Origin: an uncultured archaeon
Lineage (GTDB): Archaea > Hadarchaeota > Hadarchaeia > Hadarchaeales > WYZ-LMO6
Reading direction: 5' to 3'
Length of the DNA stretch: 64,000 nucleotides
Assembly: GCA_938074535.1 (NCBI GenBank)
Contig: CALJER010000003.1
Coordinates: forward strand, 1 to 64,000
Shown: piece after piece, positions 26,642 through 33,908 of the stretch
Position numbering within the stretch: position 1 is the first letter of the stretch
How the letters are laid out: each line of letters opens with the position of its first letter
Notes under the pieces: generated by a model
Seen by the model: only the letters and a program-made list of their open reading frames with translations
Database searches by the model: none
Told to the model about the DNA's origin: nothing
Translations under genes and position numbers: made by a program

Positions 26642-27775
26642 ATGAAGCTCGCAGTGGTCCACAACGTGCTGAACGTGAGGGGCGGTGCCGAAAGGGTGAT
26701 GCTCGTCCTGGCCCGGGCCTTCAGGGCGGATTTTTTCACGCTCATTTACGAGCCGGAGAAGACCTTTGAGGAGGCCCGTGGGCTGAGGATCGTGGAGCTC
26801 ACCAAAGGGTTTAGGATGCCCGAGAACAGGGCTTTCCACCCCTGGATCTATCCCCTCTTCGACCTCTTTGGAATGATGAAATTCCTGACCCTGGACCTTC
26901 AGGATTACGATCTTACCATAACGAGCGGCAAACTCGGTCTTTTCGCCAGGGGGAAAAGGACGATTCACTACTCCCATACCCCCACGAGGGTTCTGTACGA
27001 TTTGAGGCCGAGGATTTTAGAGTATCTCGAGAGAACCCACGGCCTGAAGGCGAGGCTCCTGGCCGCCGCCTGGTTTGAGGTTTGGAGGAGGCTCGATCGC
27101 TGGGCTGCTCAGAGGCCGGATGTGATGGTCGCCAACTCGAAGTTGGTGCGGGAGAGGATCAAAAAGTACTACGGAAGGGATTCCGTTCTCATCTACCCCC
27201 CTGTGGAGATAAAGAAGTTCAGAGAGGGGGAAGCGGAGGATTATTTCCTGGCGGTTCAGAGGATCAGCCCGGAGAAAAGGATTGAGGTGCTCCTCGAGGT
27301 TTTCAGGAGGCTCCCCCAGCAAAAGCTGGTTTTGGTGGGCGATTACGTGGATGAGGACTATAAGTTCAGGATCTCTAGGATGATGGAGGGACTGGAGAAT
27401 GTGACTTGGTACAGGAATGTAAGCGACCGAGAACTGGCTGACCTTTATTCCCACTGCAGGGCGGTGCTTCAGACCTCAGAAAATGTGGATTTCGGCATGG
27501 TGCCCGTGGAGGCGATGGCAAGCGGAAAGCCGGTGATAGCGGTGGACGAGGGAGGGTTCAGGGAAACGGTGGTGGATGGAGAAACGGGCCTGCTCGTGGG
27601 AAAGCCCTATGTGGAGAACTTCGTTAAGGTTCTTGAGAGCTTCGATTCCTTCAAGTTCTCTCCCACCGCCTGCAGGAGGAGGGCGGAGAATTTCTCTGAG
27701 GAGAGGTTCATAGAGAGGATGAGGGCCCTCGTGAAAAGAGTGCTGGAAAATTCCTTCCCCGGAAGGGATTTATGA
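26642..27775 (+). CDS. GT4-type glycosyltransferase
   Basis: 377 residues, GT-B fold. N-terminal MKLAVVHNVLNVRGGAERV is the Gly-rich acceptor-side loop; the C-terminal domain has FLAVQRISPEKRIEVLLEVF, then YRNVSDRELADLYSHC and the donor-binding PVEAMASGKPVIAVDEGG with the E-x7-E pattern (E...E) typical of GT4. It transfers sugar from a nucleotide donor to a lipid-linked or similar acceptor. 125 bp of apparently non-coding sequence separates it from the GT2 gene. It overlaps the next UbiA gene by ATGA, which ties it to prenyl chemistry. Confidence 0.88.
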   Translation: MKLAVVHNVLNVRGGAERVMLVLARAFRADFFTLIYEPEKTFEEARGLRIVELTKGFRMPENRAFHPWIYPLFDLFGMMKFLTLDLQDYDLTITSGKLGLFARGKRTIHYSHTPTRVLYDLRPRILEYLERTHGLKARLLAAAWFEVWRRLDRWAAQRPDVMVANSKLVRERIKKYYGRDSVLIYPPVEIKKFREGEAEDYFLAVQRISPEKRIEVLLEVFRRLPQQKLVLVGDYVDEDYKFRISRMMEGLENVTWYRNVSDRELADLYSHCRAVLQTSENVDFGMVPVEAMASGKPVIAVDEGGFRETVVDGETGLLVGKPYVENFVKVLESFDSFKFSPTACRRRAENFSEERFIERMRALVKRVLENSFPGRDL

Positions 27776-28755
27776 GGGTAAGAAAGCTTCTAAAGCTGAG
27801 AGCCTGGAGCTTTGCCTTTTTCAAGATGATGATATATCCCTTGACCTTCCTCCTCTACTCAGCATGGGTGCAGGAGACCTTCTCCCTGGAGAAGCTTCGG
27901 GAGTTCCTCCTGCTCCTTCTCTCCATAGGGCTGTATTTTGTCGGGGGAACCCTTTTGAACGATTTCTGCGACAGGGAGTATGACCTGAGGACGGGGAAAG
28001 CTACCGGTGTGGAGAGCCTCTCGGGAGTGGAGGTGTTCCTCCTCCTCTCCACCTCCATCTCCTCCTGCCTGCTCCTTGCCTGGATCGCGGCAGGAGGGTG
28101 GGCGCTGGTTTTGGGAATGGGATTGATATTCACAGCTCTCTATTCCCACCCCACCCCTAGGTTAAAGGAAAGGGGCAGCTTCGGTCTTCTTTCCAACACC
28201 CTGGCCGAGCTCTCACCCTTTCTCCTCATCCAGCTCTCCCAGGGGCATTTTGCCCTGGCTTCAGCTTTTTTCCTCCTGTTCTACTTCTTCTTCAGCCTGG
28301 CGGGCATACTGAACCACCAGCTGGATGACTACGCGGCGGACAGAGAGGTGGGGGTGAAAACCTTCGTGGTTGGGGTAGGTTACGAAAGAAGCCTCTCCCT
28401 TCTAAAGGGACTCTCCGCCTTGACCGGCTTTTTGTTCTTTCTCCTCTCTTTCTTTCTCTTCGAGTTGCCGTACTTTTCCTTGTTCTTTTTTTCCCTGCTC
28501 CTTCTCTACTTCCTGGACCGGTTCGGCTTTCTCTCCCTTCACAGGGAGCCTTTGAGGTGGCCCCTCTATTTCGTGGACTTCATTTACTTGGGCATGTTCG
28601 GCCTCTTCCCCCTCTACCTCTCGTTTGTGCTGGCAGTTTCCTACCCCACCTATTCTCTTCTCTTGATCTTCACGCTCTTTTGCGAGTGTGTGTTTCTTCG
28701 CAAAGTCTCGGATAGGGTTTTAAATTGGGTTCGGAAACTTGAGGAGAGAAGCTAG
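27772..28755 (+). CDS. UbiA-family prenyltransferase
   Basis: 327 residues, about nine membrane helices. Both catalytic motifs are present: LLNDFCDREYDLRTGK near residue 63 (NDxxDxxxD) and LNHQLDDYAADREVG near residue 183 (DxxxDxxxG). It starts at an ATGA overlap with the GT4 gene, and the radical SAM gene begins right after its stop. The acceptor is unknown. Its sequence is distinct from the two UbiA proteins at 6405-8754, so it is not a recent copy. Compared with the first 25 kb, codons here use more A and T. Confidence 0.88.
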   Translation: MRVRKLLKLRAWSFAFFKMMIYPLTFLLYSAWVQETFSLEKLREFLLLLLSIGLYFVGGTLLNDFCDREYDLRTGKATGVESLSGVEVFLLLSTSISSCLLLAWIAAGGWALVLGMGLIFTALYSHPTPRLKERGSFGLLSNTLAELSPFLLIQLSQGHFALASAFFLLFYFFFSLAGILNHQLDDYAADREVGVKTFVVGVGYERSLSLLKGLSALTGFLFFLLSFFLFELPYFSLFFFSLLLLYFLDRFGFLSLHREPLRWPLYFVDFIYLGMFGLFPLYLSFVLAVSYPTYSLLLIFTLFCECVFLRKVSDRVLNWVRKLEERS

Positions 28756-30138
28756 ATGAAGACCCGGGTGATGTTCGTAAACGCTGTGGACCCGACTAGG
28801 GAAGGTGAAGTGTACCTCCCGCCGCTGGGGCTGGGCTATCTCGCGAGCTACCTGCGAAAGGAGTTCGGTTCAGACTCCATAAACTTCAAGATCGTCAATC
28901 GGAACGTGGAACGGGAGATAGAGAGCTTCAAACCCGATCTGGTGGGCATTACCTCCCAGACCCAGAACTACGCGAGAGCGGTAGAGTACGCTCAGACGGC
29001 CAAAAGGTACGAGATCCCGGTGGTTGTGGGGGGACCTCACATCTCCATGCTTCCTTCCTCGCTGGCGGACGCCATGGATGTGGGTGTAGTTGGGGAGGGG
29101 GAGAGAACGATGGCTGAACTTTTTGAGCTATTTGAGCGTGCAGGAGGATTTCCTGAAAGGGAGTTGGAGGGAGTTGATGGGATAGTCTTCAGAAATGGGT
29201 GCGGAAAGCTGGTCTTCACGAAGAAAAGAGCCCCCATCGAACCTTTGGATGAGATACCCCCGCCCGCCAGAGACCTGCTCGGAATAGGCCCATACACCTC
29301 AATGATTACCTCCAGGGGATGTCCATACAGGTGTGTCTACTGCGTCTCAACCCGTTTTTGGGGAGGGAGGGTCAGGTTCCATTCTGCCGAGTACGTGGTG
29401 GATGAAATCAGGGAGATGGTTGAGGAATATGGAGTGAAAACCATCAATATTTTTGACGACAATTTTCTCCTAGACAGGAAAAGGGTAAGAAAAATAATAA
29501 GACTGCTCGAAGAAGAAGATCTGCTTGAGAGGGTTTATTTTGAGTGTATGACAAGAGCTGATTTTGTTGACGAGGAAAGCGTCCTTCTGTTGAAGAGGAT
29601 GGGTGTTAGGTATGTTCAGCTAGGATTGGAGTCGGGAAACCCTGAGACTTTGAGGTATCTCAAGGGGGATGTTAAAGTGGAGAACAACAAAGCCGCTGTT
29701 GAATTTTTGAAAAGGGCAGGGATGGAGTGCGGAGCTTCTTTCATCATAGGCGCCCCGGAGGAAACCGAGGAAGACATCCTAGAAACTTTGAGGTTCGTAA
29801 AAGAGAGTCCGCTGGAGAGGTTTGGAGTCTATGTTTTGCTCCCCTATCCAGGTACTCCCTTGTGGGAGCTGGCAAAGGAAAGGAGACTGGTGGACGAAAA
29901 TATGGACTTTGGAGCCCTCAGCGCGGACTTCGCCAGGAACAAGCGGCCCGTGATTCTCTCAGAAAAAGTTTCGGAGAAAAGACTGCGCGAGCTATATTCG
30001 CAGTTTCAAAAAGAACTGAAGAAAAGGAGGGTGAAAGTGGTTGTTCTCAAGGGGCTGAAAAGTCCCGGAAGAATTCCACGATTTTTGGTGGAGAGGGCCT
30101 TGGCCCATCTGAGGTTTCGGACTTGCCTGATGGAATGA
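28756..30138 (+). CDS. B12-binding-domain radical SAM protein
   Basis: 460 residues. The cobalamin-type N-terminal domain has PPLGLGYLASYLRKE and VVVGGPHISMLP; the radical SAM core has Cys189, Cys193, Cys196 (GCPYRCVYC), followed by NIFDDNFLLDR, LGLESGNPE and FIIGAPEETEED. It has the same architecture as the protein at 399-1853. Members of this class act on unactivated carbons, including methylation of isoprenoids and hopanoids and ring formation in tetraether lipids. The coding sequence is clearly less GC-rich than the flanking genome, especially 29400-29700. It overlaps the next radical SAM gene by ATGA. Confidence 0.9.
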   Translation: MKTRVMFVNAVDPTREGEVYLPPLGLGYLASYLRKEFGSDSINFKIVNRNVEREIESFKPDLVGITSQTQNYARAVEYAQTAKRYEIPVVVGGPHISMLPSSLADAMDVGVVGEGERTMAELFELFERAGGFPERELEGVDGIVFRNGCGKLVFTKKRAPIEPLDEIPPPARDLLGIGPYTSMITSRGCPYRCVYCVSTRFWGGRVRFHSAEYVVDEIREMVEEYGVKTINIFDDNFLLDRKRVRKIIRLLEEEDLLERVYFECMTRADFVDEESVLLLKRMGVRYVQLGLESGNPETLRYLKGDVKVENNKAAVEFLKRAGMECGASFIIGAPEETEEDILETLRFVKESPLERFGVYVLLPYPGTPLWELAKERRLVDENMDFGALSADFARNKRPVILSEKVSEKRLRELYSQFQKELKKRRVKVVVLKGLKSPGRIPRFLVERALAHLRFRTCLME

Positions 30139-31175
30139 CTCGGAGGCTGAACAAGCCTAGTCTCAGGCCCAGGACCTGGACCAAGATTCTCCTCGACTTT
30201 CTGGAATACAAACTTGGAGATCCCAGGCTTTCCTTCTGTCCTTTTTTCGTGACATGGAAGTGTAATCTCAGATGTGGCTACTGCCCCTACGTAACGGATA
30301 CGGGGTCAGAACTCTTCAGTTACGCCCTGGGAGTTCGTGATGAAATGAGCACGGAAGAGGCAAAGTTGGCGGTGGATCAGCTGAGCGAGCTGGGTGTTGT
30401 GTGGATGTCTTTCACCGGGGGGGAGCCCCTCTTCAGGAGGGACCTGGAAGAAATAGTGTCCCACGCGAGAAAAAAGGGGATGATTACCATCCTGGATACC
30501 AACGCCGCTTTAGTAACACAAAGCAGGAGCAAATCGCTTGGTGAGGTTTTTGACAGGGTGGTTGTTTCGCTGGAAGGCCTGGAGGAAAAGAACGACGAGC
30601 TGAGGGGGAGGGGGAGCTTCAGAAGAACGATGAGGGGGGTGGAGCTCCTGAGGAAGAACACGGACTGCAGAATAGGGATCAACTTCGTCGTCAACAGGCT
30701 CAACTATCAGGAGGTAGAAGACACAGTGAATTTCTTGAGGGGAAAGGTGGACTCCATTACTTTCCAGCCCGTCCATCACGCAAGCGAGTTTCTTCTGGAG
30801 AAAGAGGCTGCGTACTGGGTCCAGGAAAAATTGCTGGAGCTGAAGCGGAAGTATCCTGCCTTCATCCTGAACACGGTTTCTCACCTCAAGCTTTTTGGAG
30901 ACCACCTAGCAGGCGGGAGGCGCTGGCTTGAGTGCGATGCTTTCGATCTCTATGTGGGATTGATGCCAAACGGTGATCTCTGCGGGTGTTACTATCCCTA
31001 TGTGGTCGGCAACGTGCTGGAGAGGCCCATGAGAGAACTTAGGGAGCTGGGCAGAAGGAGGAAAGAAGAGCTGCTTGCTAGGTGCGGGGGATGCACTCAT
31101 TCCAGCTTCTTCAACTTTTCCCAGGTTTTCAGACGTTCTTTTCCAGCCGGATTTTTGCACGCTTTGCTTTCTTAA
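30135..31175 (+). CDS. Radical SAM protein with C-terminal Cys-rich (SPASM-like) part
   Basis: 346 residues from the ATG at 30135 (ATGA overlap); the longer open frame reads through the previous gene. The core triad is Cys43, Cys47, Cys50 (KCNLRCGYC), then FTGGEPLF and SLEGLEEKND. The last ~80 residues have several Cys (WLECDAFDLYVGLMPNGDLC, then CYYPY, later ARCGGCTHS), consistent with an auxiliary Fe-S cluster domain as in SPASM or twitch enzymes. Substrate unknown. It sits between the B12-type radical SAM gene and the GGR-like flavoprotein, so it probably works on the same prenyl product or on a linked head group. Confidence 0.87.
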   Translation: MTRRLNKPSLRPRTWTKILLDFLEYKLGDPRLSFCPFFVTWKCNLRCGYCPYVTDTGSELFSYALGVRDEMSTEEAKLAVDQLSELGVVWMSFTGGEPLFRRDLEEIVSHARKKGMITILDTNAALVTQSRSKSLGEVFDRVVVSLEGLEEKNDELRGRGSFRRTMRGVELLRKNTDCRIGINFVVNRLNYQEVEDTVNFLRGKVDSITFQPVHHASEFLLEKEAAYWVQEKLLELKRKYPAFILNTVSHLKLFGDHLAGGRRWLECDAFDLYVGLMPNGDLCGCYYPYVVGNVLERPMRELRELGRRRKEELLARCGGCTHSSFFNFSQVFRRSFPAGFLHALLS

Positions 31176-31198
31176 GGGCCCTAGCAGAGAGGTAAAGA

Positions 31199-32146
31199 GT
31201 GGAAGAGGTTACCATCGTGGGTGCGGGCCCAGCTGGTCTTGCTTGCGCGAAGGGACTGGCGGACAGGGGAATTAAACCCTTGGTGCTCCACAAGGACTGG
31301 TTTGGGCAGAAGGCGTGCGGGGATCTGGTGGAGGAGGAGTGGTTCGGTCACCCCGTTTTCCCCTACTTGACTCCACGTGCTGTTGAAAGGAACTTCGACA
31401 GGTTTACCATCAATTTTTACGGGAGGAACTTCGCTCGGAAGGGGAGGTGGGTTTCGATCGACAGGGGGGAGTTTGAGCGGGCTCTGTGCGAGGAAGCAAA
31501 AAGGAGGGGGGCTAAGTTCAGGCTTGAGAGGGTTGCCAGGATCAGAAGGAAGGGAAAGACTTTCTTGATAAACGACAGAATAGAAACCAAATTCTTGGTG
31601 GGTGCTGACGGTGCGGACTCGGTGGTCAGAAGCTTTCTCGGGCAGGAAATAGAAAAGGCCTTTGCCATCAGAGGGTACGTGAAGGGGGATAGGGAGAGTC
31701 CCACCCTCTATGTGGACAGAGGGATAATCGAGGGGGGATATGCTTGGATTTTCCCCAAGAGGAAGCTGCTCAACGTGGGGGTCGTGGGTAGAAGAGTGGA
31801 GGAGGTGAAGAGGGGATGGAGAAAGTTCACCAGAGGAATGGAGGTGAGGGATGCAAAGGGATCGTTCGTCCCCTGCTCTCTTCCCTGTAAAACCGAGTTC
31901 GAAAACGCCATCTTGGTGGGGGACGCGGCGGGCCAGATAAACCCCCTCAGTTTCGCGGGGATCAACCTTTCCCTCCTCTGCGGAAGTCTGGCGGCCGAGG
32001 CGATTGCCTCTTCGAGGAGCTACGAGGGGCTGTGGAGGAAGGAGGTCTACCGGAGATTAAGGATTTTCCACCTGAAGGGGAAGATATTTTGGGGTTCTCT
32101 GATGAAGCAGAAGTGGGCCGGACATCTGCTGAGGTGGTTCTTCTGA
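31199..32146 (+). CDS. Geranylgeranyl reductase-like FAD oxidoreductase
   Basis: 315 residues from the GTG at 31199 behind a GAGAGG ribosome site. N-terminal dinucleotide motif VTIVGAGPAGLACA, substrate-loop Cys in KACGD, the family mark YAWIFPKRKLLNVG near residue 180, and the second FAD motif ILVGDAAGQINPLSFAG. It is shorter than typical archaeal geranylgeranyl reductases (about 390-400 residues), mainly at the C-terminus. It should use FAD to saturate isoprenoid double bonds or a similar C=C. The gene is flanked by radical SAM and Yip1-like genes, echoing the first genes of the window. Confidence 0.87.
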   Translation: MEEVTIVGAGPAGLACAKGLADRGIKPLVLHKDWFGQKACGDLVEEEWFGHPVFPYLTPRAVERNFDRFTINFYGRNFARKGRWVSIDRGEFERALCEEAKRRGAKFRLERVARIRRKGKTFLINDRIETKFLVGADGADSVVRSFLGQEIEKAFAIRGYVKGDRESPTLYVDRGIIEGGYAWIFPKRKLLNVGVVGRRVEEVKRGWRKFTRGMEVRDAKGSFVPCSLPCKTEFENAILVGDAAGQINPLSFAGINLSLLCGSLAAEAIASSRSYEGLWRKEVYRRLRIFHLKGKIFWGSLMKQKWAGHLLRWFF

Positions 32147-32157
32147 GTTCGAAGGGA

Positions 32158-32862
32158 GTGGCGAAAAACTGTTTTAGGGTGATGATCAAACCAGGAGAAG
32201 TGTTCGAACAGGTTAGGGCTGGAGTTCCCCTCCGCCTTTCACTACCCCTCCTGTTTTTCCTCAGGCAGCTTCACATCTACTCGCATGTTTGGCTGGTTCA
32301 TCGGGAATTTTATCTCGAGGAATACCGCCGTTTTTCCGACTTCCTGGTGGATAGATTTTCAGTCAACGGTGGGTTTGAGGTGATATGGATGTGGTTTTTT
32401 GGATGCATGATGATTTACCTGCTCGGAGTTTTCTTGGGAAAGAGGGTGAGCTACGAAAGGATAGAACACGGGTTCTTCTACATTTTCATCGCTTCCTTTT
32501 TTTTGCTCGCCCTCGACGTTCTTCACCTCTTCCTACCCCCCACTTATTTCCATGGTTACTGCATGCACGCAGCTTTGGCTGCACAGCTTTTCCTGATTCC
32601 GATATGGGTGAGTTTCATGGTGGAAAGGTTCCTGGGGGTGAGGAAGAGGTACACGGTCTTGCCAGCCAGCTTCTTCCCGATTTCGATCAAATACTTTTGG
32701 GGGGAAGTCTTCTCCCTTCCCATCGTTGTGGCAGGGCTGTGCGCGCTGATGTTTTTCTTCCTTCTCAAGCGGATGAACTCAAGAACGGTTTTTCTCTTCT
32801 CCTCCATAATTTGTGTTGCGGCCTTCCTAGCGGTGCCGGAGCTGAGGGGTTTCATAGATTGA
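32158..32862 (+). CDS. Yip1-like multi-spanning membrane protein, paralogue 3
   Basis: 234 residues from the GTG at 32158; GTG 32179 and ATG 32182 are alternatives. The N-terminal segment MIKPGEVFEQVRAGVPLRLS is typical of Yip1-family proteins and is the clearest clue for all three paralogues. Then follow five or six hydrophobic helices, with GKRVSYERIEHGFFY after the second, matching GKRVSYDR and GKKVSYRR in the others. No enzymatic residues are visible. It follows the GGR-like gene by 11 bases in the same operon. Confidence 0.65.
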   Translation: MAKNCFRVMIKPGEVFEQVRAGVPLRLSLPLLFFLRQLHIYSHVWLVHREFYLEEYRRFSDFLVDRFSVNGGFEVIWMWFFGCMMIYLLGVFLGKRVSYERIEHGFFYIFIASFFLLALDVLHLFLPPTYFHGYCMHAALAAQLFLIPIWVSFMVERFLGVRKRYTVLPASFFPISIKYFWGEVFSLPIVVAGLCALMFFFLLKRMNSRTVFLFSSIICVAAFLAVPELRGFID

Positions 32863-32899
32863 GACCAACTAAATTAAAATAAAGAGAAAGAATGAAAGT

Positions 32900-33856
32900 G
32901 TGGGGTGCGGAGGAATCTTCTGGCGTCTGGCTTTGAGATGGGGAGCAAGAAGGCCAGTAGCCAAGCTCCTTTTCAATCCTGTTCGGGAGCTGCAAAAATT
33001 CTTCAGGCCTAAACTCCATTGCATGGTGGTGCCCACTTTCAGGTGCAACTACTACGGCCTATGCAAGTACTGCCATGTTCCGGACCTGGGCCTCCCCGAG
33101 CTCTATCCCGGAGACTTCCGGTGGAAGAAACTGGTGGAGCGCCTGGAGGAGTTCCCTCCGTGCCTGCTGGACATCACAGGGGGTGAGCCCTTCATGGCGA
33201 AGGGCTTTCGGGAGTTCATCCAAAGTCTCCCTGGAAAGCACATGGTGGGGGTGAGCACTAACCTTTCCTTTGAAATAAGCGAGGTGGAGGAGCTCCTCCC
33301 CAGATTTTGCTGGATAACCGCCAGCTTTCACCCCTTTGCCGCAGACTTGAACGAGTTCCTGGAGAAGGTGAGGCGGGTTCGGGCCATCAACCCCAGGGTG
33401 AAGATAAACATGGTGGCACATCCGCAGGTGTTGCCGAAGCTGAGCTTCTACGTGAGAACCTTTGAGAAAAACGGACTTCTCACCAACGTCGATCCCTATC
33501 TGAGCTTATCTCCATACGCGGAGGAGGAGGAAAAACTTGTGAGAGGGCTCCTGATAAGCAAGCGGGTAACGACCCCTCCCTTCGTAGAGGAGCCCACGCT
33601 CTGCAATGCCGGTGTCAGGCATTTTGTCGTTTTGCCCAACGGGGACGTCTACACCTGTTGGAACGGAATGAACATAAGGCACTTTTTGGCAAGAGCAGAT
33701 GGAACGGATCCGCGGGAGGGGCCCTATTACCTAGGGAACATGGTCGGGGGAACTTTCAAGCCCAGGCAGGGGTGGATTAAGTGCGATTTCCCCTGCCCAC
33801 CACCCTGCGATTCCGACTTCACTGAAAGGAGGTCTTGGTCCACCCATCGGGGCTGA
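32900..33856 (+). CDS. Radical SAM protein with CX5CX2C cluster motif
   Basis: 318 residues from the GTG at 32900, about 20 bases after an AT-rich TATA-like stretch (32867-32883), so leaderless transcription is possible. The cluster-binding motif is Cys49-x5-Cys55-x2-Cys58 (CNYYGLCKYC), not the usual CX3CX2C. The remaining fold fits: DITGGEPFM, VGVSTNLS, NMVAHPQ. The C-terminus has Cys residues for an auxiliary cluster (PTLCNAGVRHFVVLPNGDVYTCW, KCDFPCPPPC). A CX5CX2C spacing is known for HmdB-type proteins, but I see no other link to that pathway. It ends the gene run that started at 25815. Confidence 0.82.
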   Translation: MGCGGIFWRLALRWGARRPVAKLLFNPVRELQKFFRPKLHCMVVPTFRCNYYGLCKYCHVPDLGLPELYPGDFRWKKLVERLEEFPPCLLDITGGEPFMAKGFREFIQSLPGKHMVGVSTNLSFEISEVEELLPRFCWITASFHPFAADLNEFLEKVRRVRAINPRVKINMVAHPQVLPKLSFYVRTFEKNGLLTNVDPYLSLSPYAEEEEKLVRGLLISKRVTTPPFVEEPTLCNAGVRHFVVLPNGDVYTCWNGMNIRHFLARADGTDPREGPYYLGNMVGGTFKPRQGWIKCDFPCPPPCDSDFTERRSWSTHRG

Positions 33857-33882
33857 ATCCAGCCCCCATACCTAAATGCTCA

Positions 33883-33892
33883 TATTTAAAGA
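33883..33892 (+). promoter_or_regulatory. TATA box for the adhesin gene
   Basis: TATTTAAAGA lies about 20-26 bases upstream of the GTG at 33909. This placement argues for a leaderless transcript from that GTG and against the upstream in-frame ATG at 33876, which would precede the TATA box. Confidence 0.5.
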
Positions 33893-33908
33893 AAATCAAC
33901 ATTTACGT

